DNA from: Sediminibacterium sp.
GTDB lineage: Bacteria > Bacteroidota > Bacteroidia > Chitinophagales > Chitinophagaceae
Direction of reading: 5' to 3'
Assembly: GCA_030726065.1 (NCBI GenBank)
Contig: JANREK010000046.1
Coordinates: forward strand, 1 to 64,000
Length of the DNA stretch: 64,000 nt
Part shown: positions 24,696-36,081 of the stretch, one piece after another
How positions within the stretch are numbered: position 1 is the first letter of the stretch
How the letters are laid out: every line of letters starts with the position of its first letter
The notes under the pieces: generated by a model
Seen by the model: only the letters and a program-made list of their open reading frames with translations
Databases searched by the model: none
Told to the model about the DNA's origin: nothing
Translations under genes and position numbers: made by a program

Positions 24696-26906
24696 ATGGA
24701 AATTACAGTCAAAACCGCGCAACAACTTAGATTAACACCTGATGAATTTGAAAGCATCAAACAAAAATTAGGACGTACACCCAATTTTACAGAGCTATGT
24801 GCTTTTAGTGGTATGTGGAGTGAGCATTGTAGTTATAAAAATTCTATTAAGTGGTTAAAAACTTTACCACGCGATGGTGGAAGAATGTTAGTAGCTGCTG
24901 GTGAGGAAAACGCGGGATTAATGGATATCGGAAATGATTATGGGGTGGTATTTAAAATTGAAAGTCATAATCACCCAAGTGCGTTGGAGCCATTTCAAGG
25001 TGCTGCAACAGGTGTGGGTGGAATTCAAAGAGATATTTTTACGATGGGTGCGCGTCCCATTGCTTCCTTAAATAGTTTACGTTTTGGAAAATTGACCGAT
25101 GCGAAAACAAAAAGATTATTAGCCGGCGTAGTACACGGTATTGGACATTATGGAAACTGTTTTGGTGTTCCAACGGTGGGTGGTGAATTATATTTTGAAC
25201 AATGTTATCATACCAATCCATTGGTGAATGCAATGAGTGTGGGAATTGTGAAAGCAGGTAAAACTGTTAGCGCCATTGCACTTGGAACAGGTAATCCCGT
25301 ATTTTTTGTCGGAAGTGCTACAGGTAAAGATGGCATCGGTGGTGCAAGTTTTGCATCGGCCGAAATTACTGCAGACAGTGTGGAAGAATTACCAGCAGTG
25401 CAAGTGGGTGATCCATTTCAAGAAAAAAAATTATTAGAAGCATGTTTGGAAGTGATTGAAACAGGGGGTGTAGTGGGTATGCAAGATATGGGTGCAGCAG
25501 GAATTATTTGTTCCACTGCGGAGATGAGTGCAAAGGGTCAAGTAGGTATGCGCATTGATTTGGATAAAGTGCCAACGCGTCAACAAAATATGAAAGCTTG
25601 GGAATTATTATTAAGTGAAAGCCAAGAGCGTATGTTGATGGTGGTTGAAAAAGGGAAGGAAGCGCAAGTGTTAGCGGTATTTGAAAAATGGGATTTATCA
25701 TCTAGCAATATTGGTGAAGTGACTGATGATGGTTTGCTTAATTTTTATATGCATGGTGAATTAGAAGCTTCGCTTCCTGCGTACGAATTAGTATTAGGTG
25801 GTGGTGCGCCAGTGTATACGCGTGAATATTCGGCGCCTGCTTATTTAGCAAAAGTGAATGCATTTGATATGAATACGGTTGCTGATACAACGGATTTAAA
25901 AGCGACTGTAAAAGAATTAATACAAATACCCAACATTGCTTCAAAGCGTTGGGTGTATACACAATATGATAGTATGGTGGGTGCTGCAAATACTTCTACC
26001 AATGCGCCTAGTGATGCCTCTATCGTAATTGCAAAAGGAACTGGCAAGGCATTAGCCATGACAGTGGATTGTAATAGTAAGTATGTATATGCAAATCCTG
26101 AACGTGGCGCAATGATTGCAGTAGCTGAGGCTGCACGTAATATTGTTTGCTCTGGTGGCGAACCCATTGGCGTAACCAACTGTTTAAACTTTGGTAATCC
26201 CTATGATCCTGAAGTGTATTATCAGTTTGTAAAATCGGTAGAAGGGATGGGTGCTGCTTGTCGAAAATTTAATACACCCGTTACTGGTGGTAACGTAAGT
26301 TTTTATAATCAAAATCCGGATGGTCCAGTATTTCCAACACCCACCATTGGGATGGTCGGTATTGTGGAGGATATGAAAAATAGAATGACCTTGGATTTCA
26401 AAAAAGTGGGGGATGTGATTGTATTATTGGGAGAACAAAGAAATGATATTGGTTCTTCCGAATATGTAAATAAAATTAGAGGGGTTGAATTTTCTCAGGC
26501 ACCTTATTTTGATTTGGAAGAAGAATATAATTTGCAACAATTAGTTGCGGGATTAATTAAAGCAGGAAATGTAAAAAGCGCACACGATATTAGTGAAGGC
26601 GGTTTAATTGTTACTTTATTAGAATCAGCGTTTACGAATAACAAAGGATTTGAGGTAAACACAGTAGGAACTAAATTAAGAACAGATGCCTATTGGATGG
26701 GCGAAGCGCAAAGCAGGGTGGTAGTTTCCTGTGATGCAGCAACTGTTGCAACCATTGAAGCTATGGCAGCTAAATTTGGAATTGCTGTATCGATCCTAGG
26801 TAAAGTAAGTTCAAGCGATGTAGTTGTGAATGGAGAAAATTGGGGTGGTATTACGGATTGGAAAAATAATTATGATACTGCGATAGAGAAACAATTAGCT
26901 AAATAA
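24696..26906 (+). CDS. purL: Phosphoribosylformylglycinamidine synthase, short form (PurL)
   Basis: Fourth step of purine synthesis: converts FGAR to FGAM with ATP, using ammonia supplied by PurQ and stabilised by PurS. The 736-residue protein is the small PurL type: N-terminal RTPNFTELCAFSGMWSEHCSYKNS with the catalytic His region, then FKIESHNHPSALEPFQGAATG with the ATP/metal-binding segment, and a second half with a repeat of the AIR-synthase fold (SAHDISEGGLIVTLLESAF). It lacks the glutaminase domain of the long PurL, so purQ and purS must lie elsewhere. ATG 24696 (MEITVKTAQQL) was chosen over the frame start. hldD follows after 9 bases. Confidence 0.95.
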   Translation: MEITVKTAQQLRLTPDEFESIKQKLGRTPNFTELCAFSGMWSEHCSYKNSIKWLKTLPRDGGRMLVAAGEENAGLMDIGNDYGVVFKIESHNHPSALEPFQGAATGVGGIQRDIFTMGARPIASLNSLRFGKLTDAKTKRLLAGVVHGIGHYGNCFGVPTVGGELYFEQCYHTNPLVNAMSVGIVKAGKTVSAIALGTGNPVFFVGSATGKDGIGGASFASAEITADSVEELPAVQVGDPFQEKKLLEACLEVIETGGVVGMQDMGAAGIICSTAEMSAKGQVGMRIDLDKVPTRQQNMKAWELLLSESQERMLMVVEKGKEAQVLAVFEKWDLSSSNIGEVTDDGLLNFYMHGELEASLPAYELVLGGGAPVYTREYSAPAYLAKVNAFDMNTVADTTDLKATVKELIQIPNIASKRWVYTQYDSMVGAANTSTNAPSDASIVIAKGTGKALAMTVDCNSKYVYANPERGAMIAVAEAARNIVCSGGEPIGVTNCLNFGNPYDPEVYYQFVKSVEGMGAACRKFNTPVTGGNVSFYNQNPDGPVFPTPTIGMVGIVEDMKNRMTLDFKKVGDVIVLLGEQRNDIGSSEYVNKIRGVEFSQAPYFDLEEEYNLQQLVAGLIKAGNVKSAHDISEGGLIVTLLESAFTNNKGFEVNTVGTKLRTDAYWMGEAQSRVVVSCDAATVATIEAMAAKFGIAVSILGKVSSSDVVVNGENWGGITDWKNNYDTAIEKQLAK

Positions 26907-26915
26907 ATTCAATCA

Positions 26916-27917
26916 ATGTCAAAACAACCCACTTTAGTTGTTACAGGTACAGCTGGATTTATTGGTTCTGTTTTTGTTCAATATTTAAATGAACAAGGAT
27001 TTAATCAATTAATATTAGTGGATGATTTTGGCTTGGAAGCAAAGAGAAATAATTGGGAGCAAAAGCAATTTTTAAAAGTAATTGAGCGGCAAGCTTTTTT
27101 AGAACAACTTCCTCAATTGGATTTCACCATTGATGCTATTATACATTTAGGTGCAAGGACGGATACCACTGAATTTGATTACGCAGTGCATGAGGAATTG
27201 AACGTGAAATATTCAAAAGCATTGTGGTTGTATGCAACTGAAAAACAAATCCCATTGATTTACGCGTCATCAGCAGCTACTTATGGAAGTGGGGAGCAAG
27301 GATATACTGATAGCCATGAAATACTAGATCAATTGGTTCCATTGAATCCCTATGGCGTTAGTAAAAATGAATTTGACAAATGGGCGATTGCGCAAACGAA
27401 TCAACCACCTGTTTGGACAGGTTTGAAATTCTTTAATGTGTATGGTCCAAATGAAGGACACAAAGGCCGTATGGCAAGTGTTATTTTTCATGCGTTCAAT
27501 CAAATTAAAGCAACTGGATTAGTCAAATTATTTAAAAGTCACCGACCTGATTTTAACGACGGAGAACAATTACGTGATTTTGTATATGTGAAAGATGTCG
27601 TAAAAGTAATTGGCTGGATGTTGCATGAAATGTTTGCGCAACATTGGAGCAAAGAAAAAAATGGCTTGTATAATTTAGGTACAGGTCAAGCGCGTAGCTT
27701 TTATGATTTGGCTGCGAATACTTTTACTGCACAAGGGTTACAACCTAATATTGAATTCATTGATATGCCACTAGATATCAGAGACAAATACCAATACTTT
27801 ACCGAAGCCAATATGAATAAGCTTCGCGCAGCAGGATATACTGCACCCTTTTCAAGTTTAGAGGAAGGTGTTGGGGATTATGTTAAAAATTATCTGTTTC
27901 CCGGAAAGGGATATTAA
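26916..27917 (+). CDS. hldD: ADP-L-glycero-D-manno-heptose 6-epimerase
   Basis: Epimerises ADP-D,D-heptose to ADP-L,D-heptose for the lipopolysaccharide core. The 333-residue extended short-chain dehydrogenase has the NADP-binding motif VVTGTAGFIGSVF at the N-terminus, IDAIIHLGARTDTTE, the active-site ASSAATYGSG and PYGVSKNEFD (Y-x-x-x-K), and the HldD-type block FFNVYGPNEGHKGRMASVI. It begins 9 bases after purL and is likely co-transcribed, although the functions are unrelated. A long nested inverted repeat follows the gene. Confidence 0.93.
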   Translation: MSKQPTLVVTGTAGFIGSVFVQYLNEQGFNQLILVDDFGLEAKRNNWEQKQFLKVIERQAFLEQLPQLDFTIDAIIHLGARTDTTEFDYAVHEELNVKYSKALWLYATEKQIPLIYASSAATYGSGEQGYTDSHEILDQLVPLNPYGVSKNEFDKWAIAQTNQPPVWTGLKFFNVYGPNEGHKGRMASVIFHAFNQIKATGLVKLFKSHRPDFNDGEQLRDFVYVKDVVKVIGWMLHEMFAQHWSKEKNGLYNLGTGQARSFYDLAANTFTAQGLQPNIEFIDMPLDIRDKYQYFTEANMNKLRAAGYTAPFSSLEEGVGDYVKNYLFPGKGY

Positions 27918-27948
27918 TTTTTTCTTTCACACAGAACGTTTTAAAGAA

Positions 27949-28023
27949 GCCCTTCAAAATAGTTTCATGTAGCCGACTTCCGCTGCGTGCCGCGGAGGCA
28001 AATAAAATTCTATTTTGAAGGGC
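27949..28023. repeat. 14-bp inverted repeat with nested GC-rich hairpin between convergent genes
   Basis: GCCCTTCAAAATAG (27949-27962) and CTATTTTGAAGGGC (28010-28023) are perfect reverse complements. The 47-base loop holds a GC-rich inner hairpin (TCCGC...GCGGA). It lies between hldD and the converging hydrolase gene and could terminate both, but has no clear T-tract on either side and is much larger than the other terminators here. Confidence 0.65.
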
Positions 28024-28054
28024 GCTTTATTTATTTAAATAATCGTTATTTGGA

Positions 28055-28930
28055 TTAATGCGCTTTTAAAAACGCAATCGCTTTCGCATAAGCATCTTCG
28101 GTTGCAGCAGCATTAAAACTTGGATTACTTGGATTGGCAAAACCATGGCCTGCTTCATATCTATTTACAGATAAATTTTTACCCGCCTCTTTCATATTCT
28201 TTTCAAAATCATTCACTAATGCAGGAGAAGGGCTTTGGTCCTTGTTGCCAAAGAAGCCAATGATATCACATTGGATGGATTTTAATTTATCCATATTCGT
28301 TTCAGGGCGGCCATAATACATCACAGATCCTTTTGCTTGTGGTCCAGCAAGGATGGCTGTTTGTAAACTCCACATACCGCCAAAACACCAACCCACACTA
28401 TATATGGCAGCTTTACTGCCGGCATATTTAATAGTACCTTGAACAATAGCAGTCATTCTTTCCATATTGGCGCCGCGCATTAATTTCATGGCACTGTCTG
28501 GTGTTGCAGCAACTTTTCCATCATACATATCTACTGCAATTACATTCACATTACCAAGGTCGGTATAATATTTATCTGATTCTATTTTTACATTGTCATT
28601 CAATCCCCACCATTCTTGAATTACAATTAAATATTTATTGGTTTTCTTTTTAGCAGGGATAAAATAAGCAAAAGCTTGTTTGCCGTCGGCTGCATCAAAT
28701 TCAATCATTTTGCCCAATAAGTTTTCTGGATTTACCACCATAGGGTTCGGGTGCATTGCTGCAAAAGCGGGGGTGCTAGCCTCCAGTTGATAGGCTTGTT
28801 GTGTTTCCATATTGAGGCATTCTATGACTTCTTTTTTATCCATGGAAGGATATTGGTTTTTGGACCATTGCCAGCTCAATAAACTTGCGGCAAAAAGAAG
28901 GGCTAAAGTAGAATAAATTAGTTTTTTCAT
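28055..28930 (-). CDS. Secreted dienelactone-hydrolase-family protein
   Basis: A 291-residue alpha/beta hydrolase with an N-terminal signal segment (MKKLIYSTLALLFAASLLSW). The catalytic triad pattern of the dienelactone hydrolase family is visible: VIQEWWGLNDNVK, nucleophile Cys in VGWCFGGMW, Asp in FFGNKDQSPSP, and His in EAGHGFANPS. An extra N-terminal segment of about 60 residues precedes the core. The substrate is unknown; relatives act on lactones and esters. It stands alone on the minus strand, and the hairpin array at 27949-28023 lies after its stop. Confidence 0.85.
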   Translation of the reverse strand: MKKLIYSTLALLFAASLLSWQWSKNQYPSMDKKEVIECLNMETQQAYQLEASTPAFAAMHPNPMVVNPENLLGKMIEFDAADGKQAFAYFIPAKKKTNKYLIVIQEWWGLNDNVKIESDKYYTDLGNVNVIAVDMYDGKVAATPDSAMKLMRGANMERMTAIVQGTIKYAGSKAAIYSVGWCFGGMWSLQTAILAGPQAKGSVMYYGRPETNMDKLKSIQCDIIGFFGNKDQSPSPALVNDFEKNMKEAGKNLSVNRYEAGHGFANPSNPSFNAAATEDAYAKAIAFLKAH

Positions 28931-29103
28931 ATTATTTTAGTTGTTTTTTGTAAAGATGTTCACTTTTTAATAACACTTATAAACATTTTTTGTTGGGCCT
29001 ATAGGATCATTTTTTTCCACCCTTTTTTTGATGTAGGTTTGTTTGACCTCTAAGAATTTTTCAAAATAAAGATAGGTCCTAATAAGTAAATTAACCATTT
29101 TGA

Positions 29104-30780
<1,677 letters not shown>

Positions 30781-30822
30781 TTCCTAGCTTGTTATATTGC
30801 TAACATTTGTTAGCTTTAGGGT

Positions 30823-33800
30823 ATGAATAATATTCGTATTCTCACTTCCACGAGTCTGTTTGATGGTCATGATGCATCTATCAATATTATGCGTCGTGTT
30901 TTGCAAGAACAGGGCGTTGAAATTATCCATTTTGGACATAATCGATCGGCACTTGAAATTGCAACCGCGGCGATTGAGGAAGATGTGCAAGGAATCGCGA
31001 TTACCTCATATCAAGGAGGGCATATTGAATTTTTCACTTACGTAAGAAAGTTACTGAATGATGCAGGGTACAAGCACATTATCATTGTGGGCGGTGGTGG
31101 GGGAACTATCTTACCCAAAGAAGCAGCTGCATTAGAAAAGATAGGAATTTCAAAAATATTTTTACCAGCGGATGGTTTGCGATTGGGTATTGAAGGAATG
31201 ATTAAAGAGGTAGTTCGATTTTGTAATTATGAATTAAAAAGTTTTTCAAAAAATAAATTACCCAAATTAAATTTCCCCAAAAAAATTGATCCACGTTATT
31301 TAAGTAGGGCCATTACTTTATTGCAAAATGGGCCCATTAAAAAAGGGGTTAAAAAAAGTAAGAAGAACATTCCCATTATTGGACTTACGGGAACAGGTGG
31401 TGCAGGGAAATCAACTGTTTGTGATCGCATAGTACAATATTTCTTATTAGCCAATCCACAAAAAACCATTGCGGTCATTTCAGTGGATCCTACCAAACGA
31501 AAAACAGGAGGCGCTTTATTAGGTGATCGTATTCGTATGAATGCCATTGATCATCCCAATGTATATATGCGTTCTTTAGCCACTAGGTCGGATAAAAATT
31601 CTATCGCAAATTCAATGGATGCAGTCATAGAACTTTGTATTGCCGCGGGTTTTGATAGTATTATTATTGAGACTGCAGGGGTGGGTCAAAATGATGCAAC
31701 GATTGTTGATTTTGTTAGTATTCCCATGTATGTAATGACGCCCGAGTTTGGCGCACCCACCCAATTGGAAAAAATCAACATGATTGATTATGCAAAAATT
31801 ATTGCCATTAATAAATTTGATCGAACAGGTGGTTTAGATGCAGTAAGAGATGTACGCAAACAATATCGACGTTCACATCATCAGTGGTCTGATGAGATAA
31901 GTAGTATGCCAATTTTTGGAACCATTGCTTCGCATTTTAATGATCCTGGTATGCAAGCAATGTATAATTGTTTGGCAGCGGTGGTATTTCAAACTCATCA
32001 ACTAAAGTGGCAGACCCTTCCGTGGGAGACGAATTATAATGAAAATGTGGTCAAAGCGCCCACCATTCCAAATAAACGAAATAATTATTTAGGTGAAATT
32101 GTGGAAGTGGTTCAAAAAAATAATCATTGGATTGAAGATCAAAAAAATTTGGCATCAAAATGGTATTGTTTTCAGCAGGTATTAAAAGTAGCTTCATTAA
32201 AAGAGGATAAGAAAATTTTAAAAGAGAATACACTTATTGAACAAAAAATTGCGCCTGAGGTAAAGCAGCTTATATCGCAATGGCCCGAAAAGGCGGCTAG
32301 TTATCAGCAACCTTTTTTAGAAACGGACCTCAAAGGAAAAAAAGTAAAACATGCTTTAAGTTTTGAAACGCAATCAGGAACAGTTATTCAAAAAACTCAA
32401 TTACCTAAGTATAAGGATTGGGGAGATATTGCTGAATGGCATCTGAAGGAAAACTTGCCAGGTTATTTCCCATTCACTGCCGGTGTATTTAAGTTGAAGC
32501 AAACAGCGGAGGATCCCACCAGAATGTTTGCAGGAGAAGGCAGCCCTGAAAGAACCAATAGTCGATTTCATTTTTTAAGTAAGGGGCAAAGTTCTATTCG
32601 ACTTTCAACCGCCTTTGATAGTGTTACTTTATATGGCCATGATCCAGAAAAAAGGTTGGATGTTTTTGGAAAAATTGGGAATGCGGGCGTGAGTGTGGCC
32701 ACCATTGATGATGCAAAAAAATTATACAGTGGCATAGATTTAAATAGTGCTAGTACTTCGGTGAGTATGACCATCAATGGCCCTGCACCCATTCTCATGG
32801 CGCAATTTTTTAACACCGCGATTGATCAAGCCTGCGAAAAGTATATTACGGCAAACAAATTATGGCCAACAGTTAATAAAAAAATAAAAATACTTTTTAA
32901 AGGGGGAGCGCTGCCTGCCTATTCCAATGTAAACAAATCATTAAATTTTAATGAATGGCATAATGGGTTGGGCTTAAAATTATTGGGGGTATCTGGTGAT
33001 CAAGTACTGGCCCCTGCTATTTATGAAAGCATTAAAAAGGAAGTGCTCCATAATATTAGAGGCACTTTACAAGCAGATATTTTAAAAGAAGATCAAGCAC
33101 AAAATACTTGTATTTTTTCAACCGATTTTGCCTTAAGATTAATGGGGGATGTACAAGCTTATTTTGCCGAAAATAAAATCAAACATTTTTATAGTATCTC
33201 CATTTCTGGATATCATATTGCAGAAGCAGGCGCCAATCCAATTACACAGCTTGCATTTACTTTGGCCAATGGTTTTACCTATGTTGAATATTTTATGAAT
33301 CGGGGTATTGCTATTGATGATTTTATTCCCAACCTAAGTTTTTTCTTTAGCAATGGAATGGATCCGGAATATGCGGTTATAGGAAGAGTGGCGCGACGAA
33401 TTTGGGCCAACGCTATGAAACATAGGTATCATGCCAATGAGCGTTCACAAAAATTAAAATACCATATACAGACCAGTGGTCGAAGTTTGCATGCGCAGGA
33501 AATTGATTTTAATGATATCAGAACCACGCTGCAAGCCTTGTATGCGATATACGATCAGTGCAATAGCTTACACACCAATGCTTATGATGAAGCGATTACC
33601 ACACCTACGGAAGAAAGTGTAAGGCGCGCACTAGCGATTCAATTAATTATTAATAAAGAATTAGGCACTACTAAAGTTGAAAATTTCCAACAAGGAAGTT
33701 TTTTAATTACAGAATTAACGGATTTAGTAGAAGAGGCAGTCATGCGCGAGTTTGAAAGAATAAATAATAGGGGTGGTGTTTTGGGTGCTATGGAAAGAAT

Positions 33801-34158
33801 GTATCAGCGAACAAAAATTCAAGAGGAGAGTTTGTTATATGAAACAAAAAAACACGCGGGTGAAATTCCTATTATTGGGGTAAATGCTTTTGTGAATCAG
33901 GAACAAAAACACAATGCCGATCAACAACCCATTTTCAGGTCCTCCACAGCTGAACAAAATGGGCAAATACTGCATGTGGACGCCTTTAAAAAAAGAAACC
34001 AATCTGTGGCCGAAATTCATCTGAAAAAGCTCCAAAAAGCAGCTATAAATAATGAAAACATTTTCACCCTATTAATGGAAGCCGTCAAATATTGCAGTTT
34101 AGGCCAAATTTCCAATGCCTTGTACCAGGTGGGGGGTAAATACAGCCGAAATTTGTAA
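30823..34158 (+). CDS. icmF: Fused isobutyryl-CoA mutase (IcmF)
   Basis: Coenzyme-B12-dependent carbon-skeleton mutase fused to its own G-protein chaperone. The 1111-residue protein has three parts in order: B12-binding domain (FDGHDASINIMRRVLQ at about 13-28, with the base-on His), MeaB-like GTPase (GLTGTGGAGKST at about 188 and INKFDR), and a methylmalonyl-CoA-mutase-type catalytic domain starting about 549 (FPFTAGVFKLKQTAEDPTRM, then FAGEGSPERTN). These blocks match IcmF rather than classical MutA/MutB. It should interconvert isobutyryl-CoA and n-butyryl-CoA or a related pair; exact substrate is inferred. It follows pyrG by 42 bases. Confidence 0.92.
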   Translation: MNNIRILTSTSLFDGHDASINIMRRVLQEQGVEIIHFGHNRSALEIATAAIEEDVQGIAITSYQGGHIEFFTYVRKLLNDAGYKHIIIVGGGGGTILPKEAAALEKIGISKIFLPADGLRLGIEGMIKEVVRFCNYELKSFSKNKLPKLNFPKKIDPRYLSRAITLLQNGPIKKGVKKSKKNIPIIGLTGTGGAGKSTVCDRIVQYFLLANPQKTIAVISVDPTKRKTGGALLGDRIRMNAIDHPNVYMRSLATRSDKNSIANSMDAVIELCIAAGFDSIIIETAGVGQNDATIVDFVSIPMYVMTPEFGAPTQLEKINMIDYAKIIAINKFDRTGGLDAVRDVRKQYRRSHHQWSDEISSMPIFGTIASHFNDPGMQAMYNCLAAVVFQTHQLKWQTLPWETNYNENVVKAPTIPNKRNNYLGEIVEVVQKNNHWIEDQKNLASKWYCFQQVLKVASLKEDKKILKENTLIEQKIAPEVKQLISQWPEKAASYQQPFLETDLKGKKVKHALSFETQSGTVIQKTQLPKYKDWGDIAEWHLKENLPGYFPFTAGVFKLKQTAEDPTRMFAGEGSPERTNSRFHFLSKGQSSIRLSTAFDSVTLYGHDPEKRLDVFGKIGNAGVSVATIDDAKKLYSGIDLNSASTSVSMTINGPAPILMAQFFNTAIDQACEKYITANKLWPTVNKKIKILFKGGALPAYSNVNKSLNFNEWHNGLGLKLLGVSGDQVLAPAIYESIKKEVLHNIRGTLQADILKEDQAQNTCIFSTDFALRLMGDVQAYFAENKIKHFYSISISGYHIAEAGANPITQLAFTLANGFTYVEYFMNRGIAIDDFIPNLSFFFSNGMDPEYAVIGRVARRIWANAMKHRYHANERSQKLKYHIQTSGRSLHAQEIDFNDIRTTLQALYAIYDQCNSLHTNAYDEAITTPTEESVRRALAIQLIINKELGTTKVENFQQGSFLITELTDLVEEAVMREFERINNRGGVLGAMERMYQRTKIQEESLLYETKKHAGEIPIIGVNAFVNQEQKHNADQQPIFRSSTAEQNGQILHVDAFKKRNQSVAEIHLKKLQKAAINNENIFTLLMEAVKYCSLGQISNALYQVGGKYSRNL

Positions 34159-34166
34159 AAAAACGA

Positions 34167-34174
34167 TACCTTTG
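34167..34174 (+). promoter_or_regulatory. yidC promoter -7 element TACCTTTG
   Basis: Perfect Bacteroidota -7 box 31 bases before the yidC ATG, in the 47-base gap after icmF. No convincing -33 TTG at the usual distance was seen. Confidence 0.5.
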
Positions 34175-34205
34175 GCCCTCGTTAAATACGGTTAAAATTT
34201 CACAA

Positions 34206-36026
34206 ATGAACACAGATAAAAATACGATCATTGGGTTTATATTGTTAGCAGGTTTGTTTTTTACTTATTTCTGGTACACCAACAAGCAGCAAACTGAATT
34301 GACTGAGTACAAAAAGCATTTCGATGACTCTGTTATGATGTTAAAAGCGGAAGCGGCTAAGGCGGCGGCGGCAAAAAATCCCATCATCTCTGATACTACA
34401 AAAATTGGTGGCGCAACTGCTGCTATAATAGCAGATTCTGTTCAAGAGCAATTCACTGAATTGGAAAACGATTTAGTGAAAGTGAAATTCAGTAACAAAG
34501 GAGGGCAAGTAGTTGGCGTTACATTAAAAAAGTATAGCAATAATCAAAAGCAATTGGTACAATTGGGGGATAGTAGTTCCTTGAACTATGCAGTTAATAT
34601 AGGGGAGAATAAAACTGCGCAAGTTAATAAAGTTTTATTTCCAACGGTGAATGTATTACCTACAAAAGAGGGTATACAAAAATTGGAGTATGTATGGACA
34701 ACGCCTAATGGCAAGGTGATTCGTCACTTATTTACATTATCGCCAAATAAGTACAATGTAGATTGGTCCATTCAATTACAGGGTGCGTCAAGTTTGTTTA
34801 CGAACCAACAAGTTAATTTTTTGTGGGATGTTCATTCTTATCAACAAGAAAGTACATCAGTGTATGAGCGTCAAATGTCAAATATTTGTTTTTCTGAAGG
34901 CAATGAGTTTGATTATATTTCAAGTAATACTACACATACATTCGAAAAACCAGTGCAATGGATTGGATTGGTGCAGCAATTTTTCGCTACTTCCCTTATT
35001 TACAAACAAGGCTTTGTTTCAGGTAAGGTAGATTGGCAACGTAAAATAGATAGCAGCAATGGCTTAGCTACCATGCAATCGCAATTGCAAACAAAGTTGA
35101 CTGGTGATAATGCGAACATTGATTTTTCATTGTATTATGGGCCTAATGATTTTCAAATATTAAAATCACAGGCGCCTGAAATGGAGAAAATAGTAAACTT
35201 AGGAAGAGACCTCTATTCCTTTGTTCGCCCTATTAATAAATATATTTTAATGCCTGTATTCGATTTTTTTGCAGGCTTTGTTAAAAACTTTGGTTGGGTT
35301 ATTTTTTTACTTACCATTTTCATTAGATTAGTTACTTCTCCTTTGACGTATTCAAGTTTTTTGAGTAGTGCTAAAATGAAAGTATTAAAGCCTGAACTTG
35401 ATGAGATCAAGAAAAAATTGGGGGATGACCAACAAGGTTTTGCGATGGAGCAAATGAAGTTGTTTAGAGAAGCAGGTGTAAACCCTTTAGGGGGTTGTAT
35501 TCCAGCTTTGTTACAAATTCCAATTTTCTTTGCGTTATACAGTTTCTTTAATTCAGCTATTGCCTTAAGGGGACAATCTTTTTTATGGAGTCATGATTTA
35601 TCGAGCTATGATTCAATTTTCACACTGCCATTTACCATTCCCTTGGGCTTTGGTAATCATATTAGTTTGTTTACCTTATTGGCGGTATTTACAAGTTTCT
35701 TGATGTCGATTTATAATATGGCAATGACACCTACACAGGATAATCCTGCATTAAAGTACATGCCCTATATATTCCCATTCATGTTACTTTTCATTTTTAA
35801 TGGATTGCCATCTGCCTTAACCTGGTATTATACTGTATCAAACGTCATTACTTTATTAATGCAATTAGTGATTCAAAAAGTAATTATTAATCATGATAAA
35901 ATATTGGCTGATATTGATGTGAAAAGAAAAACGCCAAAGAAAAAAAGTAATTGGCAAAGCAAATACGAACAAATGGTAGATGCGCAAAAAAAGGTACAAA
36001 CCTTAAAAGATAAGACTAAAAAATAA
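34206..36026 (+). CDS. yidC: Membrane protein insertase YidC
   Basis: Inserts and folds inner-membrane proteins, alone or with SecYEG. The 606-residue protein has the Gram-negative form: N-terminal anchor (TIIGFILLAGLFFTYFWYT), a large periplasmic beta domain (about 60-350), and the conserved C-terminal insertase domain with SPLTYSSFLSSAKMKVLKPEL, VNPLGGCIPALLQIPIFFAL and further hydrophobic segments, ending in a lysine-rich tail (KRKTPKKKSNW). It has its own -7 box and a following terminator. No rnpA or rpmH neighbours are present. Confidence 0.96.
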   Translation: MNTDKNTIIGFILLAGLFFTYFWYTNKQQTELTEYKKHFDDSVMMLKAEAAKAAAAKNPIISDTTKIGGATAAIIADSVQEQFTELENDLVKVKFSNKGGQVVGVTLKKYSNNQKQLVQLGDSSSLNYAVNIGENKTAQVNKVLFPTVNVLPTKEGIQKLEYVWTTPNGKVIRHLFTLSPNKYNVDWSIQLQGASSLFTNQQVNFLWDVHSYQQESTSVYERQMSNICFSEGNEFDYISSNTTHTFEKPVQWIGLVQQFFATSLIYKQGFVSGKVDWQRKIDSSNGLATMQSQLQTKLTGDNANIDFSLYYGPNDFQILKSQAPEMEKIVNLGRDLYSFVRPINKYILMPVFDFFAGFVKNFGWVIFLLTIFIRLVTSPLTYSSFLSSAKMKVLKPELDEIKKKLGDDQQGFAMEQMKLFREAGVNPLGGCIPALLQIPIFFALYSFFNSAIALRGQSFLWSHDLSSYDSIFTLPFTIPLGFGNHISLFTLLAVFTSFLMSIYNMAMTPTQDNPALKYMPYIFPFMLLFIFNGLPSALTWYYTVSNVITLLMQLVIQKVIINHDKILADIDVKRKTPKKKSNWQSKYEQMVDAQKKVQTLKDKTKK

Positions 36027-36038
36027 TTTTTTACTTAC

Positions 36039-36072
36039 AAAGAGACCTTCTAAAGCAGGGTCTCTTTTTTTA
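36039..36072 (+). terminator. yidC terminator
   Basis: AAAGAGACC (36039-36047) and GGTCTCTTT (36059-36067) form a 9-bp stem with an 11-base loop, followed by a run of T. It lies 12 bases after the yidC stop. Confidence 0.85.
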
Positions 36073-36081
36073 TACCAGTAA

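Noticed and set aside
30799-30814. GCTAAC...GTTAGC stem between pyrG and icmF as terminator
   Set aside because: Only a 6-7 bp AT-rich stem followed by TTTAGG; too weak to call.
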